Assembly (NCBI GenBank): GCA_026545765.1
Contig: CM048844.1
Location: forward strand, 63,973,035 to 64,037,034
Reading direction: 5' to 3'
Source: Plantago major
Taxonomy: Eukaryota > Streptophyta > Magnoliopsida > Lamiales > Plantaginaceae
Length of the DNA: 64,000 nt
The notes below the pieces were generated by a model. That model did no database searches and was not told the DNA's origin. It worked only from the letters and a program-made list of their open reading frames with translations. The position numbers were made by a program, and so were the translations under genes. Of this stretch, positions 35,966 to 48,322 are shown one piece after another. Each line of letters starts with the position of its first letter. Position 1 is the stretch's first letter.

Positions 35966-38900
35966 ATGGCTCCAAAACGTGCTGCTGCTAAGGATACCAG
36001 TGCTACTACCTCTACAGCTGCTGAAAAGCAAGCACCAGTACTAGTGATAGCAAACAATCATCTTATATGCGATTTTAATTCTGAGAATTGGACTTCAAAC
36101 CACAGGATGATTTGGGGTGGTGCTATGATTGAGCAACACCTTTCTGCTGTAATCGTAGAACAAGCAGATAGGAGGACTATCCGTGGTATGCTTGAAAAGA
36201 CACAAATCAAGGGTTTTCTCTCAGCTCTTCCCAGTGGATGTTCTTCACTGGATGTACTTGATTTTTATAATAACTCTCGTGTTATCACCAGCATTACTAA
36301 TGGCGTTGAAGAAATGTCCATGAAAATAAAATTTCAAGGAAAAGAAATTTTCCTTAACTGCCAAAGATTATGTGGTATCTTTGGTCACCGAAATCAAGGA
36401 ATTGATTTAGAGATTAACACCAAGGATGAAACTCTCCTTGAAGGTGTTAAGACCCTGTACAGTGATGTTTGCAACATGGACAAGCCAGATACTCCTCCTG
36501 AGTTCAAACTTGCTGATATCAGGACCAGACATCTATACATACATTGGGATGTCTTGACTTGCCTCCTTCACAGATGCTTTGATGGTCTACAAGCTGGAGC
36601 TGACCAAATAAGCTTGGAACGGTGGATGATGATGTTCCTGATGAAGGAAGAAATAACTAGGTCGGAAAACCTTTTTAACTGGGGAAAGTACGCCTATGTG
36701 ATGTTTGTGAAGAAGCTACAAAGCTTTGAGCCAAAGCTTGTCAAAGGCCTTGTTGAGCCAAAAGCCACAGTGAGCTTTGGACTAAAGATATGCTTCTTGC
36801 TGGAGAAGCTTGGCATTGAGCTCACAGAGACGGCTGACATAGCCAACAGTAACCTGATCTACAAATATGAGTATACAAACATGATGAAAAAGGTTACTGT
36901 GTCTCAGAAAGGTTCTAAGAAACGAAAGACTGACGAAGTATCTGAGGGATTAGTTGCGACTAAAAATCCCAGAACTTCACGAAGGAAGACTGCTGGCAAA
37001 TCAGAAGGCATACTCGTTGTGAATGTCGACTCTCAGATATCTGCCGCCACTGCTGATGAACTCATCAATGAAGATGAACTCATCAATGCTGCAAAAGATA
37101 CAACTGCTGATGAACTCATCAATGCTACCATGGAAATCCTTGCTGATGAACCCATTGGTAAAAATGAGAGTAGTGGCAGGTATCAAGCCCTATCTGTAGA
37201 AACTGCAGGGATTATGGATCAATCAGTTCCTAATGCTGATTAGAGCTCTGATGATGATGATGATGAATTGGTCATCTCTCAAGTCCTACAGAAATAAAAA
37301 AGGGCTAAGGTTGCTGAAAAAGCAACAAGTTCAAAGGATGCTGAAAGAATAGAGGTATCTGAAGAAGAACCTACACGTCAAAGCGTTCGTAACCGAGTGA
37401 CAAGCTGAGACACCCCGTACCCAAGAGTTCACGGGTTCGATCCCCGAAATGGGTGATTATTTTCTCCGTATAGAGAATTGGTTGAAATGTTATTAGAGAT
37501 TATATTGATGATAAATTTGTCAAAGCTTAAGAATTGTAATTGTAATATTGTATCTTAAAAAAAAAAAAAAAAGAAGAACCTACACCATAGGTTGCTGAAC
37601 AAGCACCTATTTCAAAGGTTGCTGAGAAAGCACCCATTACTAAGGTTGCTGGAGAAGCACTTAGTACAGAGGTTGCTGAGATAGCACCTAAGTCCAAAGA
37701 ATCTGGACAAGACACACTCAAGCTGGTAGAAGAAGCTTTGAGGAGTGGTGATATAGTGATGGAGGATTCTGACATTGCCTCCACACTATACAAACTGTCA
37801 CAAAAGGATCAGGATGAGCCGCACTTTAATTCACCTTCCAGATCAAATTCACATGATTCAACAGAAGATAATGAAGCCATGGTGAATGAATTGCAGTTTG
37901 ACATACCAGCACTTCTGATTGCTGAAGAAAATCCTGCAATTGAGCAGGTTCCCCAACTCAATGAGAGGGATCAAACTGAGACCCCTACTCAAAAAGATCA
38001 CACAAGGGAGGAAACTGAGTCCCACACTCAGGAAAGGTCTGAAGTACCTGAAACTTCAAACAAAGAAGCTGCAATGGTACAACAAGACCAATGCATAGAA
38101 GGGTCACAAGTTCCAGAGACCAATCAGCCTGACACTGCTCAGGTAGCTGAATGGTTTCAATCTCTACTTGTGATATTTCATGGTTATTAATCTTGTTAGT
38201 TAATGAAATTTCTTTGTTACAGGCTGAATTAGAAACACAACATCAAGAGGAAGCGTTTCTAATAGGCTTCAACTGAGAAAAGAAGAAGATAAGGTAGAAA
38301 TGCCAGAAAAGAACCCAGAAAACGTCAAGGTTTCTGAAGAAAATGTCATTGAGCCTTCTGGTGTGAAGGTATATACAAATCAGTGATAAACATTCTTCAT
38401 TATGGGTTAATATGAATTCTTCTCTAATTACTCAATACATTCTACTTACAGGCTCATTCAGAAGTAGAAGTGCAAGGGGAAAGAGTTGCGAAATCCCTTG
38501 CACCCATGAAAATTGATGAAGCCCCCAAGGCAACATCACCAGAAAGAACACCAGAAACTGAGAAAGTTTATGAGAAAAATGATTCTGAGCCTCCTATTGA
38601 GGAAGTAAGTGAAAAACTCAGAAATCATTGAAGCTTTATTGCATAAATTCTTTCATGACAATTTCCTAAGTATTGTGATAATTTTAATTCTCAGGTTCAA
38701 GCAGAAAGAAAGGTTGATGAGGTCCAGACTCCCAAGTTTCCACCTCACAAGAAGATATCTGAGGCACCCCCCTGCCTAAGTAGTACAAGTCTCTGAGCCT
38801 GATGTACTTATTCAGGTAACTCAGAAACCTAACTACACTAGCACTCAGATATCTACACAAGTTTTGAATCTAACTCAAAACTCTTTCTTTCAGGCTCAAA

Positions 38901-40912
38901 CAAGTGTGCCAAAGGTCTCTGCATTCTCAACAGAAGACCTACTTCCATTCTTCAAAGACCACACTCTCAAGAAACACTTCAAGTGTTTCAGAAAGTGGCA
39001 AAAGCTCAGATCTGACTGAATTAACAAAGGTGACTGATCACCAATTGAGAAGAGTCAGAGCTTTTGACTTGGAGAATTATGTCCATGCTATGTTCCCAAC
39101 AGAGCAGTACTCTTTTGCTACTCTGATACATAAGGACTTTTTTAAAGAAGCTGCACACAAGCTCATAGAAGCTTTTGAGAAGGCTGATGATCAGACCAGA
39201 ATGGAGATGGCATTCAAGCCTCCATTGCCTAAGTCCCTACAGTGCATACCCTCTGAACAAGAGGAAGTAAATGGGCAATTGGTCACACTTCCTGAAGTGA
39301 TCAATCTAGTTTCTAAAGATGAGGAGGAAACAAATGAGAATAATTTTGAAGAACCTCCTTCTTATTATCACAAGGATGATGACAAAAAGGATGATAATGA
39401 TGCCCCTGCACCAGGGACAGGAGGGATTGCACAACGTAATAATACCTCGATTCTTTGAAAAGCACCTTGAGAGGACTTCTGCAATTCCCCTCCTCCATCT
39501 CCTCAGAAGTCTACACATCCCTCTCCCCAACAAAAAGACACTACTGAACAAGTAGTTGAGCACTCTGAGGACAACACTCAGAAGATATTGGATGCACAAA
39601 CCAGAGTTGCTCAACTCAAACAATTGTTGGAGGAAGAACAACAGCTAAATCTTCAACTGGAAGAAAAGATAGCTGAATCCAAAGCAAAGCACCAAAAGAT
39701 TGAAGATCTTACCATCAAGGAAATGGAAGCTTATGCTGAGATGAAAGAACTCCAGCTTGCTGTACAGGCAATTGCTGAAGAATTAGATACTGAGCATGTA
39801 TCTGAAGACAAGCATGATGCTAAGGTTACATTACCACAAGATGTACCATCCTCCTCCTCACTGAAAGGAAAGAAGCCCATCTCTGAGATGGTTGCTGGGC
39901 TAGAAAATATTGATGAAAATGCCCAAGAGGATGAAGATCACTGGGATGAAGACTCAAGGTCCACTGCCAGAGCTCACTGATAAGGAAACAAGACTTATCA
40001 AACAAAATCAGGAGCTCAAGGCTGATCTGGAAAAGTTAGTTGCTGCTTACAACTATCTGCAAGGCAACTTTGACTCCCTCTCAGAATCTTTTGTGATTCT
40101 TAGTCAGTCAACAATTACTAAGGGGGAAGGATCTCAAGGTGCTCAGAGAGGAAGAGGAAGAGGAAACAAAAGAAAATCTGAACAACCACCTCTCAGAATA
40201 AATGAGTCCTCCTTCAGTCAAGCTGCTACTCAGATAGTAGCAACAACTCAACAGATTCCTGAACAAGGAATGACAACAAGGGCCGGATCACAGAGACCTC
40301 CAAAGGGAACCAAGTCCCCAAGGAGAAGACAAGTAAAAGGGATTGAAGAGTCTTCTGAAGAAGAAGAAGAAGGCCAAATCAAATCCCAGGGCAATAAAGA
40401 AGGCTGCAAATCTCCCACAAAGTTTAACTTTGATGATGATGATGAAGAGACTGATGAAAATGAAGCTCCTCTTCACAGGAAAAGGAAAAGGGTTGATAGC
40501 CTATCTGAGCCTATTGTTGCAAAGCAATTGGCAGCAAAAACACCCTCTGGAGATACCAAGTCTATTCAGGGTGGTTCTTTAAGCAAACCGCCAAGAGAGA
40601 ATGCCAAAACAAGAGGAAAGGGGAGAAGAGACACTCAATTTGGCAGGGCTGAACCTGAAAAACCTGCTGATGCCCTGATTGAATATGTCAAGACTGACAA
40701 CAGTCAAACCTCTTACAGATGCATTCACCAGAAAAATGGTCATTGGATTCTGGAACTAAAACACCTGCTAGTAAATGAAAAATTCCCAGTTCCTATATGT
40801 GAACAACTTATGGCATGGAAAAAAGACAAGCCAGTACTGATAAATCCAAAGCATGTCAAAGAATGGCTGGATTTTGAAGTCTCCAAAAGAACTGAAGCCA
40901 TGGAAAAGGACC
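35966..40912 (+). pseudogene. Multi-exon accessory (env-position) gene of element A, cut off by element B
   Basis: Starts MAPKRAAAKDTSATT. Exons as I read them: 35966-38142, 38223-38367, 38452-38604, 38695-38815 and 38894-40912. Introns of 80, 84, 90 and 78 bases all have GT..AG ends with T-rich acceptors, at the same places as in copy C. One C intron and part of an exon are deleted in A (near 38254). The N-terminal domain (about 320 codons; HWDVLTCLLHRCFDGLQAGA, NLFNWGKYAYVMFVKKLQ, GLKICFLLEKLGIEL) is shared by all three copies and resembles the 'putative plant transposon protein' family. A Lys/Glu-rich middle, a coiled coil (QLLEEEQQLNLQLEEKIAES) and a C-terminal domain (YRCIHQKNGHWILELKHLL) follow. 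Stops (37241, 37296), frameshifts, a SINE at 37377 and B at 40913 inactivate it. Function unknown. Confidence 0.75.
37377..37570 (+). mobile_element. tRNA-derived SINE inside the accessory gene of element A
   Basis: About 194 bp with a near-perfect pol III B box (GGGTTCGATCCCC), a weak A box, and a 3' run of about 16 A. The perfect duplication AAGAAGAACCTACAC is at 37362-37376 and 37571-37585. Copy C has the uninterrupted site at about 55866 (GAAGAAGAACCTGCACC), which proves insertion. It has a different body from the SINE at 8191. Confidence 0.95.
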
Positions 40913-42318
40913 TGTTAGGAATATCTGTTAGTATTTTGATCACTCATCACATGTTCTTAGCCAGAAAGGTGATTAAGTGCTCTTGGTTCACTTGAACATT
41001 GTAAAAGAGGAAATCACTGAGTATGATTAGTCTAGTAAATCTTGTATTAGGATTATAGGTCTCTGAGTGTAATTTTTGTATTTCAAGAAGACCATGAAGA
41101 TCAATCCTAGCAATGAAGCTTTTCTGAAGATTAGAAGACTGAAGATTGCACAAGATTTATGAAGACGCAAAGGTTTAGTCTAACTCAGAAAGACTATGTC
41201 CTTAATCCTTTCTTAAGTACATTAACTTACTTTGGAAATAAGATTCTGGACATATGACATCATGAGTATGGAGCATGCAAGCCATCAGAAAGGCTCATGT
41301 ATCCGTTGAGACTAAAGGACAATGAACATACTATGCATTAAATGCATCGGCAGAAATGCTGCAAAAAACAAGTCCTCTCTGAAACAAGAGATAGTGACTT
41401 CTAAGTACATAGTTCAAGATATAAACGGATATAATTTGATAGAGAGCACAACGGATACAATTCAAACGCCTCTCAAATTTATGTATATATATCACACACT
41501 TAAATGCTTGAAGAACACACCTTAGAACGCTCTATCTTGCAAACTTACCATCAAGCAAAGTATTCTCTCAAGCACTCTACTACCCTTTCTGAAAGCTTTC
41601 TGTTGCTTGAAGAATCACTAGTAGTTTTAAGTTGTCCTGAACCTTAACAAGAAATTGTTATTCATGAAAGAGTTGAACTATCAGATACCCTTTCTGAAGC
41701 TCATTCTCCAGAACGGACACCAATTACTTGGGTCAGTAAAGAGCAGACTGTCATCCACTGAACAAGTGTATTAAGTAGTCTTGTTCTATTAGGCTCTCTG
41801 AAAACATAACTGAAAAGTTATACGAGAAGCCTCTCTGACAAACCTTATAACCAACACCACTAAGGCGTGGAGTAGAGGAAGTACTTGATTTGGGAAATCA
41901 GGGAATAACTCCAAGGTTATCTGAGTAGAGGAAGTACTTAGCTCTAGGAGCTGGGGAATAACTCAGGGGGAACATTTGGTTGGGAACCATTTGTTTAGGA
42001 ATCTTAGAATAGGATTATTGTAAGGTGAACTCAATTATCTGTTCTAGTGAATTCTAGGTCTCAGAAAGACCGAAGTGGATTAGTTGGAGGATTACGCCAC
42101 CTAGATACCACTATACTTCTTGTGTTATTTACCTTTCAGATTTACATTTCAAAGAAAGCACACACACTTACTTATTGTTTTTGCACTTACCTATCTTAAA
42201 GTCTTCCACGCCTGAATTTAAGTATCGAAACCCCGTGTTCGAGAAATCGTTTCTCGACAAAAGTTTTAAAAGACTATTCACCCCTCTAGTCTTTTACTTT
42301 GCCGTTATCCGACCAACA
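40913..42318 (+). repeat. 5' LTR of element B
   Basis: Starts TGTTAGGAATATCTG, ends CCGACCAACA. About 1.4 kb, a little shorter than LTR A, in part because the hairpin array at 41867-41970 has only two units. The TATA region is less clear than in A and C (TGTATATATATC near 41482). Confidence 0.9.
41867..41970 (+). repeat. Tandem hairpin array in LTR B, 2 units
   Basis: Stems TGATTT/AAATCA (41886-41900) and AGCTC/GAGCT (about 41940-41952) lie within the same GGAAGTACTT..GGAATAACTC frame as the units in LTR A and in the 3' LTR of C. Confidence 0.85.
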
Positions 42319-42320
42319 TG

Positions 42321-42332
42321 TGGTATCAAAGG
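42321..42332 (+). promoter_or_regulatory. Degenerate primer-binding site of element B
   Basis: TGGTATCAAAGG two bases after the LTR end, against TGGTATCAGAGC in A. The first eight bases still match the initiator tRNA-Met site. Confidence 0.85.
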
Positions 42333-42431
42333 TGAGGTTCACAAGCCTTCAAGATCGAACCTAGATCCCCAGATAGGTGAAGGAACTTTGTCCCTTCGAG
42401 GACTATATAATTTGTGTGTTAAGCGTGCGGT

Positions 42432-44893
42432 ATGTCTCGAGTGATGCTCCGTTCTAAAGCCGTAAAACTACGAAATGGAAGAACAACATGATGCTCCATC
42501 CGGAGGCCATTAGTGATGAGATGATCTATGTCATCAATGAAGGGCCTATCAAAATCGCATAACTCAAACAAGTTCTCGAGGTGTCCGATGGAAGAAAATC
42601 CTCGCATAAGGAAGATGGAAGCGAGGACATGATCGCTAGTGATAGTGGTCATATTGCTCGTGGAAGCATTATATATGAAGACAAGCTAAGAGAGCTCTGG
42701 ACATCCAAGATGCCAAGAGACATGATTGGATGGTCAAGCTTGTAATATAATCATCGATCGACACTGAGCACATACAATGTAAAGCGGGGTGCTAAACGCG
42801 AAAGTCACTGCAATTGATTGAAGAAATGCATGCGTTTAACAGAAAACCAAAGAAAACAAGTTGAAGTTCTTAAATTGAAGTTTCAAAACTTCAAACAAGG
42901 TCCCACCAAACTGGAAGAACTTGATTTGATTTACTACACTTATGAGTGATATGGCTGCACTTGGTGAAAGAATAGATACTCCCAGTAAAAGATTAAGACC
43001 ATTGTCGAAGTCTCAATCACAAGGGAACACACTAAGTTCTTTTATTTCAATCAAGGGATGCCAAATATTACTCCAAAGAGAGCTCTTCTCTCATCTTGCT
43101 ACTGTAGACTATGAGACAACTCAGAGAGAACAAACAGCTGAAAAATTGCAAAGTGTTGCTCTAGTTTCTCAAGGCACTTCTGAAAAGAAGGATACCAAAG
43201 AAGCATCTGAAGAAAATGCTCTTGCAGTAAGACACATGAAGAAATTTGTAAGTCAAGAGATTGAGAGAAGAAAAGCAAAAGAAAAGCTGAAAAGCATCTC
43301 GCCCAAACTATCATCAAGACAAGAACATACAAGTGAACAACTCTCTGAACACCCCATTCGGAAAGGTGTTAATCTTGAAGTCGCAGAATAGGAAATGATA
43401 TCCGCTTCTATTGTCAAAAGCCCGGTCACTTCAAGAGAGATTGTCTGCTTTAAACAAGCTCAAGACAGTGACAAGAAGGATGTAAGAAATTTCAAGAGAA
43501 ATCAAAGGGCCTTACCGATCAAGAAAGGAAGAAGATTCAAATTCAACTTGATGCTCTAGACTTTGAGATGATTCAAGATGGAGATTCAGATGACTCAAAC
43601 CTACCATCACCGTAATTGTGGAATCACCCACGATGTAATTGACTTCTCTCAAGAAGAAAGAAATGTGTGGAGTTCTCGAGATTTTGGTCCGACATTTCCA
43701 ACATTGAAATGTGTCTTATGCCTGATGAGGTAACTAACAATTCACAATTTCTGTACTATGAGAGTGATGATGGAATTGAGGATCTGGAGTTGGTCAAGAG
43801 TGAATTGGATTGTTATGAGAAAGAATTTCTGGAAGCACAATCCAAAACCAGAATTCTAGAGGAAAGCAAAGAAACTCTTGAAAAAGAGGTTACTAAGCTA
43901 ACCAGAGTATCTGAAAACAAGAACGCTAAAATAGCCTTTCTGAAATCTCAGATATCTGAGAAGGAAAATTCTCACAAACTAGCCTTGAATGAACTTACCA
44001 AGAAAATGATGAAGCTGCTTTCTGAGAATGAAGAACTCAGAAAGAAAGAGCTGTCCTTCCAATCTTATGCAAAGGCTAGTGACACTCTCACTGAGGTTCA
44101 ATCCTATCTAAGAGATCCCTCTGAGAAAGATGGACTTGGACTCGATGAACAATCGAGTAATTCATCTCCTCTGAAGAAGAGTGATGAAAGGTTAACCTTT
44201 GTAAAAAGTCAACAGAATGGTTCTTCAACCACCTATAGCATTGGTTAGAAAGCTAGGGTAGCTGACAAAGGAAAAGAAATAGCAACCCAACCTTTGAAAG
44301 AACAACAAGTTCACAAGAAACTTGTGGATGAGGTTTCTGAAAAGAAATACAACCCTCAGACATGTAACCATCCACATTGCTATATTACTAGGAAAGGAAG
44401 AATTGCTGGAATAGGCAAATTCTCTACTGTACCATTTTATGAAAATAAAGACGGTGCAGAAACTAGTAAGGCTTCAAGAACGATTCGTAAAGCCAAAGGT
44501 GTTCAAATGGCATTGCTATCGTGCTATTGGAAAAGTTCTTACGCAACAATATAAGGAAGGACAAGAACAATGGCGCAAGCGATATTGCACGTAGTAACAG
44601 ATGTAAGTGGAAGAAATCTCAAGCCACCGAAAAACTGAATGCGAGCTAGAAGGAACACGCCGGAAAGGCTAAGTTTGTCAAAAGCAATCCCGAAACCTGT
44701 GGTCCGAAAAGCACCAAAAGGAACACCTAGAAACACCACAAGAAGGAAAATTGAGATCAAAATTACTAATTTTATTGCATCTCCTTCTGATCAAGTTAGA
44801 CAAAAACAAACTCCCAAGAAATTCACTAAAATGTGGATTCCTACTGGAAGAATGTTTAGTCTAAATGGTTCTATCTCTGAAGCAAGAACCTAA
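42432..44893 (+). pseudogene. gag: gag of element B, heavily frameshifted
   Basis: Homology with A's gag begins at the ATG at 42432 but is scrambled by many small changes to about 43700. The open pieces are 42942-43391 (EENALAVRHMKKFVSQEIER), 43667-44248 and 44294-44893. The zinc knuckle at about 43400 reads RFYCQKPGHFKRDC, with the first Cys replaced by Arg. 43667-44248 is a strong coiled coil (LLSENEELRKKELSFQSYAK), absent from A. 44294-44893 continues toward the protease (CNHPHCYITRKG; MWIPTGRMFSLNGS). Many breaks are CAG or CTG changed to CG or CCG. Confidence 0.8.
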
Positions 44894-44910
44894 CTCCTGT
44901 TTCCTGTTTT

Positions 44911-47900
44911 GTGCAGAACGCCTCGTGGACTAAAGCTCAATGGCTATTTGATAGTGGATGCGGAAAGCACATGACAGGAGACAAAGCGAATCTGGTCAAT
45001 TACAAAGCTTGCAACAATGGACCAGACATCAGATTTGCTGGAGGAGAATTAAATCCCTCTCTGGGATTTGGCAACGTCAAATTAGGATCATTAACTATCA
45101 CTGACGTATTACATGTTAAGGGTTTGAAATATAATCTATTTAGCATGAGCCAGCTTTGCATAAGGATTTCTTGGAAATTCAAAGCAAAGTATTGCAAACT
45201 TATCGACAATGAGTCAAAGCATAAGATTGGTTGCTTTCGGAAAGGCGATCTTTATGTTGCCGATCGGGCATCCGCCAAAATCAAGAATGTCTCATGGTGA
45301 GTCAATCAGTCACTGTAAGAGCACTGGTTATGGCACAAAAGAATGAGTCACTTGAATTTCAAAACTCTGAACAAACTTGCCAAGAAAGAGTTAGTGGTTG
45401 GCCTTCCCAAAACATCTTTCAAAAAGGGTGGTATCTGCTCTGCCTGTCAGATGGGGAAACAATCTAAGATCTCCTTCAAGTCCAAAATCAGACACTCTAG
45501 TGTTAGACCACTGCAACTATTACAAATGGATCTTTTTGAATCATCTGTAACTAGTTATGCAGGAAAGAAGTATGGTCTTGTTGTTGTAGATGACTTCTCA
45601 AGATTCACTTGGGTTATCTTTCTGAAGCACAAATCTGATGCTAGGGTGGAGATACCAAACTTGCTGAATAAGCTTGAAGTCCTGAAAAAGGACAAGGTAT
45701 CTGCAATCAGAACAGACCATGGTACTGAGTTTGTCAACCAGTACATAAAGGAGTTTTGTACCAGCAAAGGTATACAACACCAACTTTCCTCTGTAAGAAC
45801 ACCACAACAAATGGTGTTGCAGAAAGGAAAAATAGAACACTTAAAGAAGCAGCAAAGACAATGCTAGCTGACACTGAGATAAGTGAAGTTTATTGGGTTG
45901 AAGCTGTAAACACAACATGCTACACTCAGAACAGATGCTTGATAAACAAACACCATGACAAGACCCCATATGAACTCTTGGTTGGTAGACCCCCTAATAT
46001 CAAACATCTAAAAGTATTTGGTTGTAGATGCTTTGTTCTTAACAATAAAAAAAAGTATCTAAGAACATTTCAACCAAAGGCAGATGAAGGTGTGTTTCTT
46101 GGTTATTCTATGAATAGCAAAGCTTACAGAGTTTACAACAAAAGAACAAAGAAGATTGAAGAATCAGTTCATGTTATATTCTATGAAGGAAGCAAGAAAA
46201 CACGCCTTGCTCATGAACTCTCAGAAAAGTTCAAGGAACTAATGATAAAGGATTCTGAAGAGGAACTATCAGAAAGGAAAAACATCATTGTGGAAAGAGA
46301 GGATGAATCTGACGAAGAATAGCATGAAATGCCTAGTAACAACAAGATGATTCTCAGACATGATGAAGAATTTCCTATGAGAATTCCAGAAATGGAAACT
46401 GAAGATGTTCATCAGAGAGCTAACTCTGGAAATGACCTCTCTGACAGGCATGTCCCAGAAAGCTCTCACATTGAGCAAGTCTCAGACATTCACCGCCCTT
46501 CTGAGGTGCAAAATGTCACAGATACTGAAGAAGTATCAAGTCATAGTGATTCACATTCAGATCACATAGATGTTGACCCTACTAGCCCTAAACCCATGAT
46601 GAGATGGATCAAGGATCATCCTGCAAAAGACGTGATTGGACCAATCAATCAAGGTGTTAGGACTAGGAGAGCAATAGCTGAAAATGCTAACTCTCTCTTT
46701 GGATGTTTTATCTCAAACATCGAACCAAAAACTATAGAAGAAGCATTAAGAGACCAAGACTGGATCTCAGCAATGCAAGAAGAGTTGGATCAGTTTGAGA
46801 GAAACAAAGTCTGGAAACTAGTTCCATTTGTAGAAGGAATATGTGTGATTGGAACTAAGTGGGTTATCAGAAACAAGATGAATGAATCTGGTGAAATAAC
46901 CAGAAACAAAGCAAGGTTGGTTGCCAGGGATTCACCCACTAAAGGTTTAGATTTTAATGAGTCATATGCACCATTGCCGATTGGATGCAATAAGACTCTT
47001 TCCCGGCCTTCAGACTCACAAAGACTTTAAAGTTTATCGATGGATGTCAAGAGGTCATTCTTGACTGGTGAACTTGCTGAGGAAGTCTATGTTGAACAAC
47101 CACCTGGCTTTGAAGTTTCCTCAGAAAGTAGAATGGTCTATAAGCTACAGAAAGCTCTTTACGGACTGAAACAGGCTCCAAGAGCATGGTATGACACTTT
47201 GGCTAAATACCTTCTGGAAAGTGGTTTCAAGAAAGGTGAAGTTGATAAAACTTTATTTACTTTAAACCATGATGGGAAACTACTCTTAGTTCAAGTATAT
47301 GTTGATGACATCATATTTGGATCTAAGGACAAGCAACTTTGTGATGACTTTGCAAATCTCATGAAAAGTAAGTTCGAGATGAGCATGATGGGAGAATTGA
47401 ACTATTTCCTAGGATTGCAAGTCAAGCAACTCAATGATGGAATATTCATTAGTCAGACAAAGTATGCAAGAGACATGCTCACAAAGTTCAATCTTAAGCC
47501 TTCTGAAAAGAATGCTAAGATACCTATGAGCATAGGAACCAAGATGACCTATACTGAATCAGATAAGAGTGTTGATGAACACAAGTATAGGAAATTGATA
47601 GGTTCATACTCTACCTTACTGCAAGTAGACCTGATATTCAATATGTAGTTGGAGTGTGTGCTAGATTTCAACCAAATCCAATGCAATCACACTACAACAT
47701 TGCTATGAAAATATTAAGGTATGTGAAAGGTACAGTAGATGTAGGTTTGTGGTATCCTAAAGAAAGTGGATTTAGTTTGGCTGGTTACTCAGATGCTGAT
47801 TATGCTGGATCAATGCTTGATAGGAAAAGTACCTCAGGAACTTGTCAGTTTTTGGGAACTAGACTTATCTCATGGTTTAGCAAGAAACAAAACTCAATTG

Positions 47901-48250
47901 CAACTTCTACCACAGAGGCTGAATATATTGCTGCTGGTTGTTGTGCAACAAAAATTATGTGGATTCAACAACAACTCAGAGACTATGGACTCAATGAAGA
48001 GAAAACTCCCATTTTCTGTGATAACACAAGTGCTATTGCAATCACACAGAACCCCAAGTTCCATGCCAGAACAAAGCACATTTATGTTAGACACCACTTC
48101 ATCAGAGACCATGTTGAGAAAGGCAATATAGAGATACTCGAGATTGGCACAGAAGACCAACTTGCAGATATCTACACTAAGCCCTTACAAGAAAGCCGGT
48201 TCTTGACCTTAAGACATAATCTTGGATTAATGGAGTTGCCTAAGGACTGA
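44911..48250 (+). pseudogene. pol: pol of element B: protease, integrase, RT, RNase H
   Basis: Protease WLFDSGCGKHMTG at the start; GAG-pre-integrase with CSACQMGK and integrase with LQMDLFES, IRTDHGTEF and GVAERKNR; RT with [14 protein letters not shown] and [10 protein letters not shown] (about 47296-47325); and RNase H with GYSDADYAGS and TTEAEYIAAG, ending LMELPKD. Breaks include a frameshift patch at 45140-45300, a one-base loss near 45810, a stop at 46320, a patch at 46920-47050 and a one-base loss near 47610. The residues of RT and RNase H active sites remain, so B decayed less than A but cannot make a full polyprotein. Confidence 0.93.
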
Positions 48251-48293
48251 AAAATTGTCCTGAATCTCTAAAGGCTGAATAAGTGAGTAGGCC

Positions 48294-48313
48294 TCTGAGA
48301 ACATGTTCTCAGA
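48294..48313. other. 20-bp perfect palindrome 9 bases before element C
   Basis: TCTGAGAACATGTTCTCAGA is its own reverse complement. It lies in the post-pol hairpin region of B, and element C inserted just beyond it. Confidence 0.9.
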
Positions 48314-48322
48314 AAGCCAAGT

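Noticed and set aside
37386-37460. A tRNA gene suggested by the strong B box
   Set aside because: It does not fold as a full tRNA cloverleaf that I can see, and the A tail and target duplication show a SINE.
35966-40912. Accessory gene as an ordinary host gene
   Set aside because: It lies at the same place in three copies of one retrotransposon, between pol and the 3' LTR, so it belongs to the element even if its origin was a host gene.
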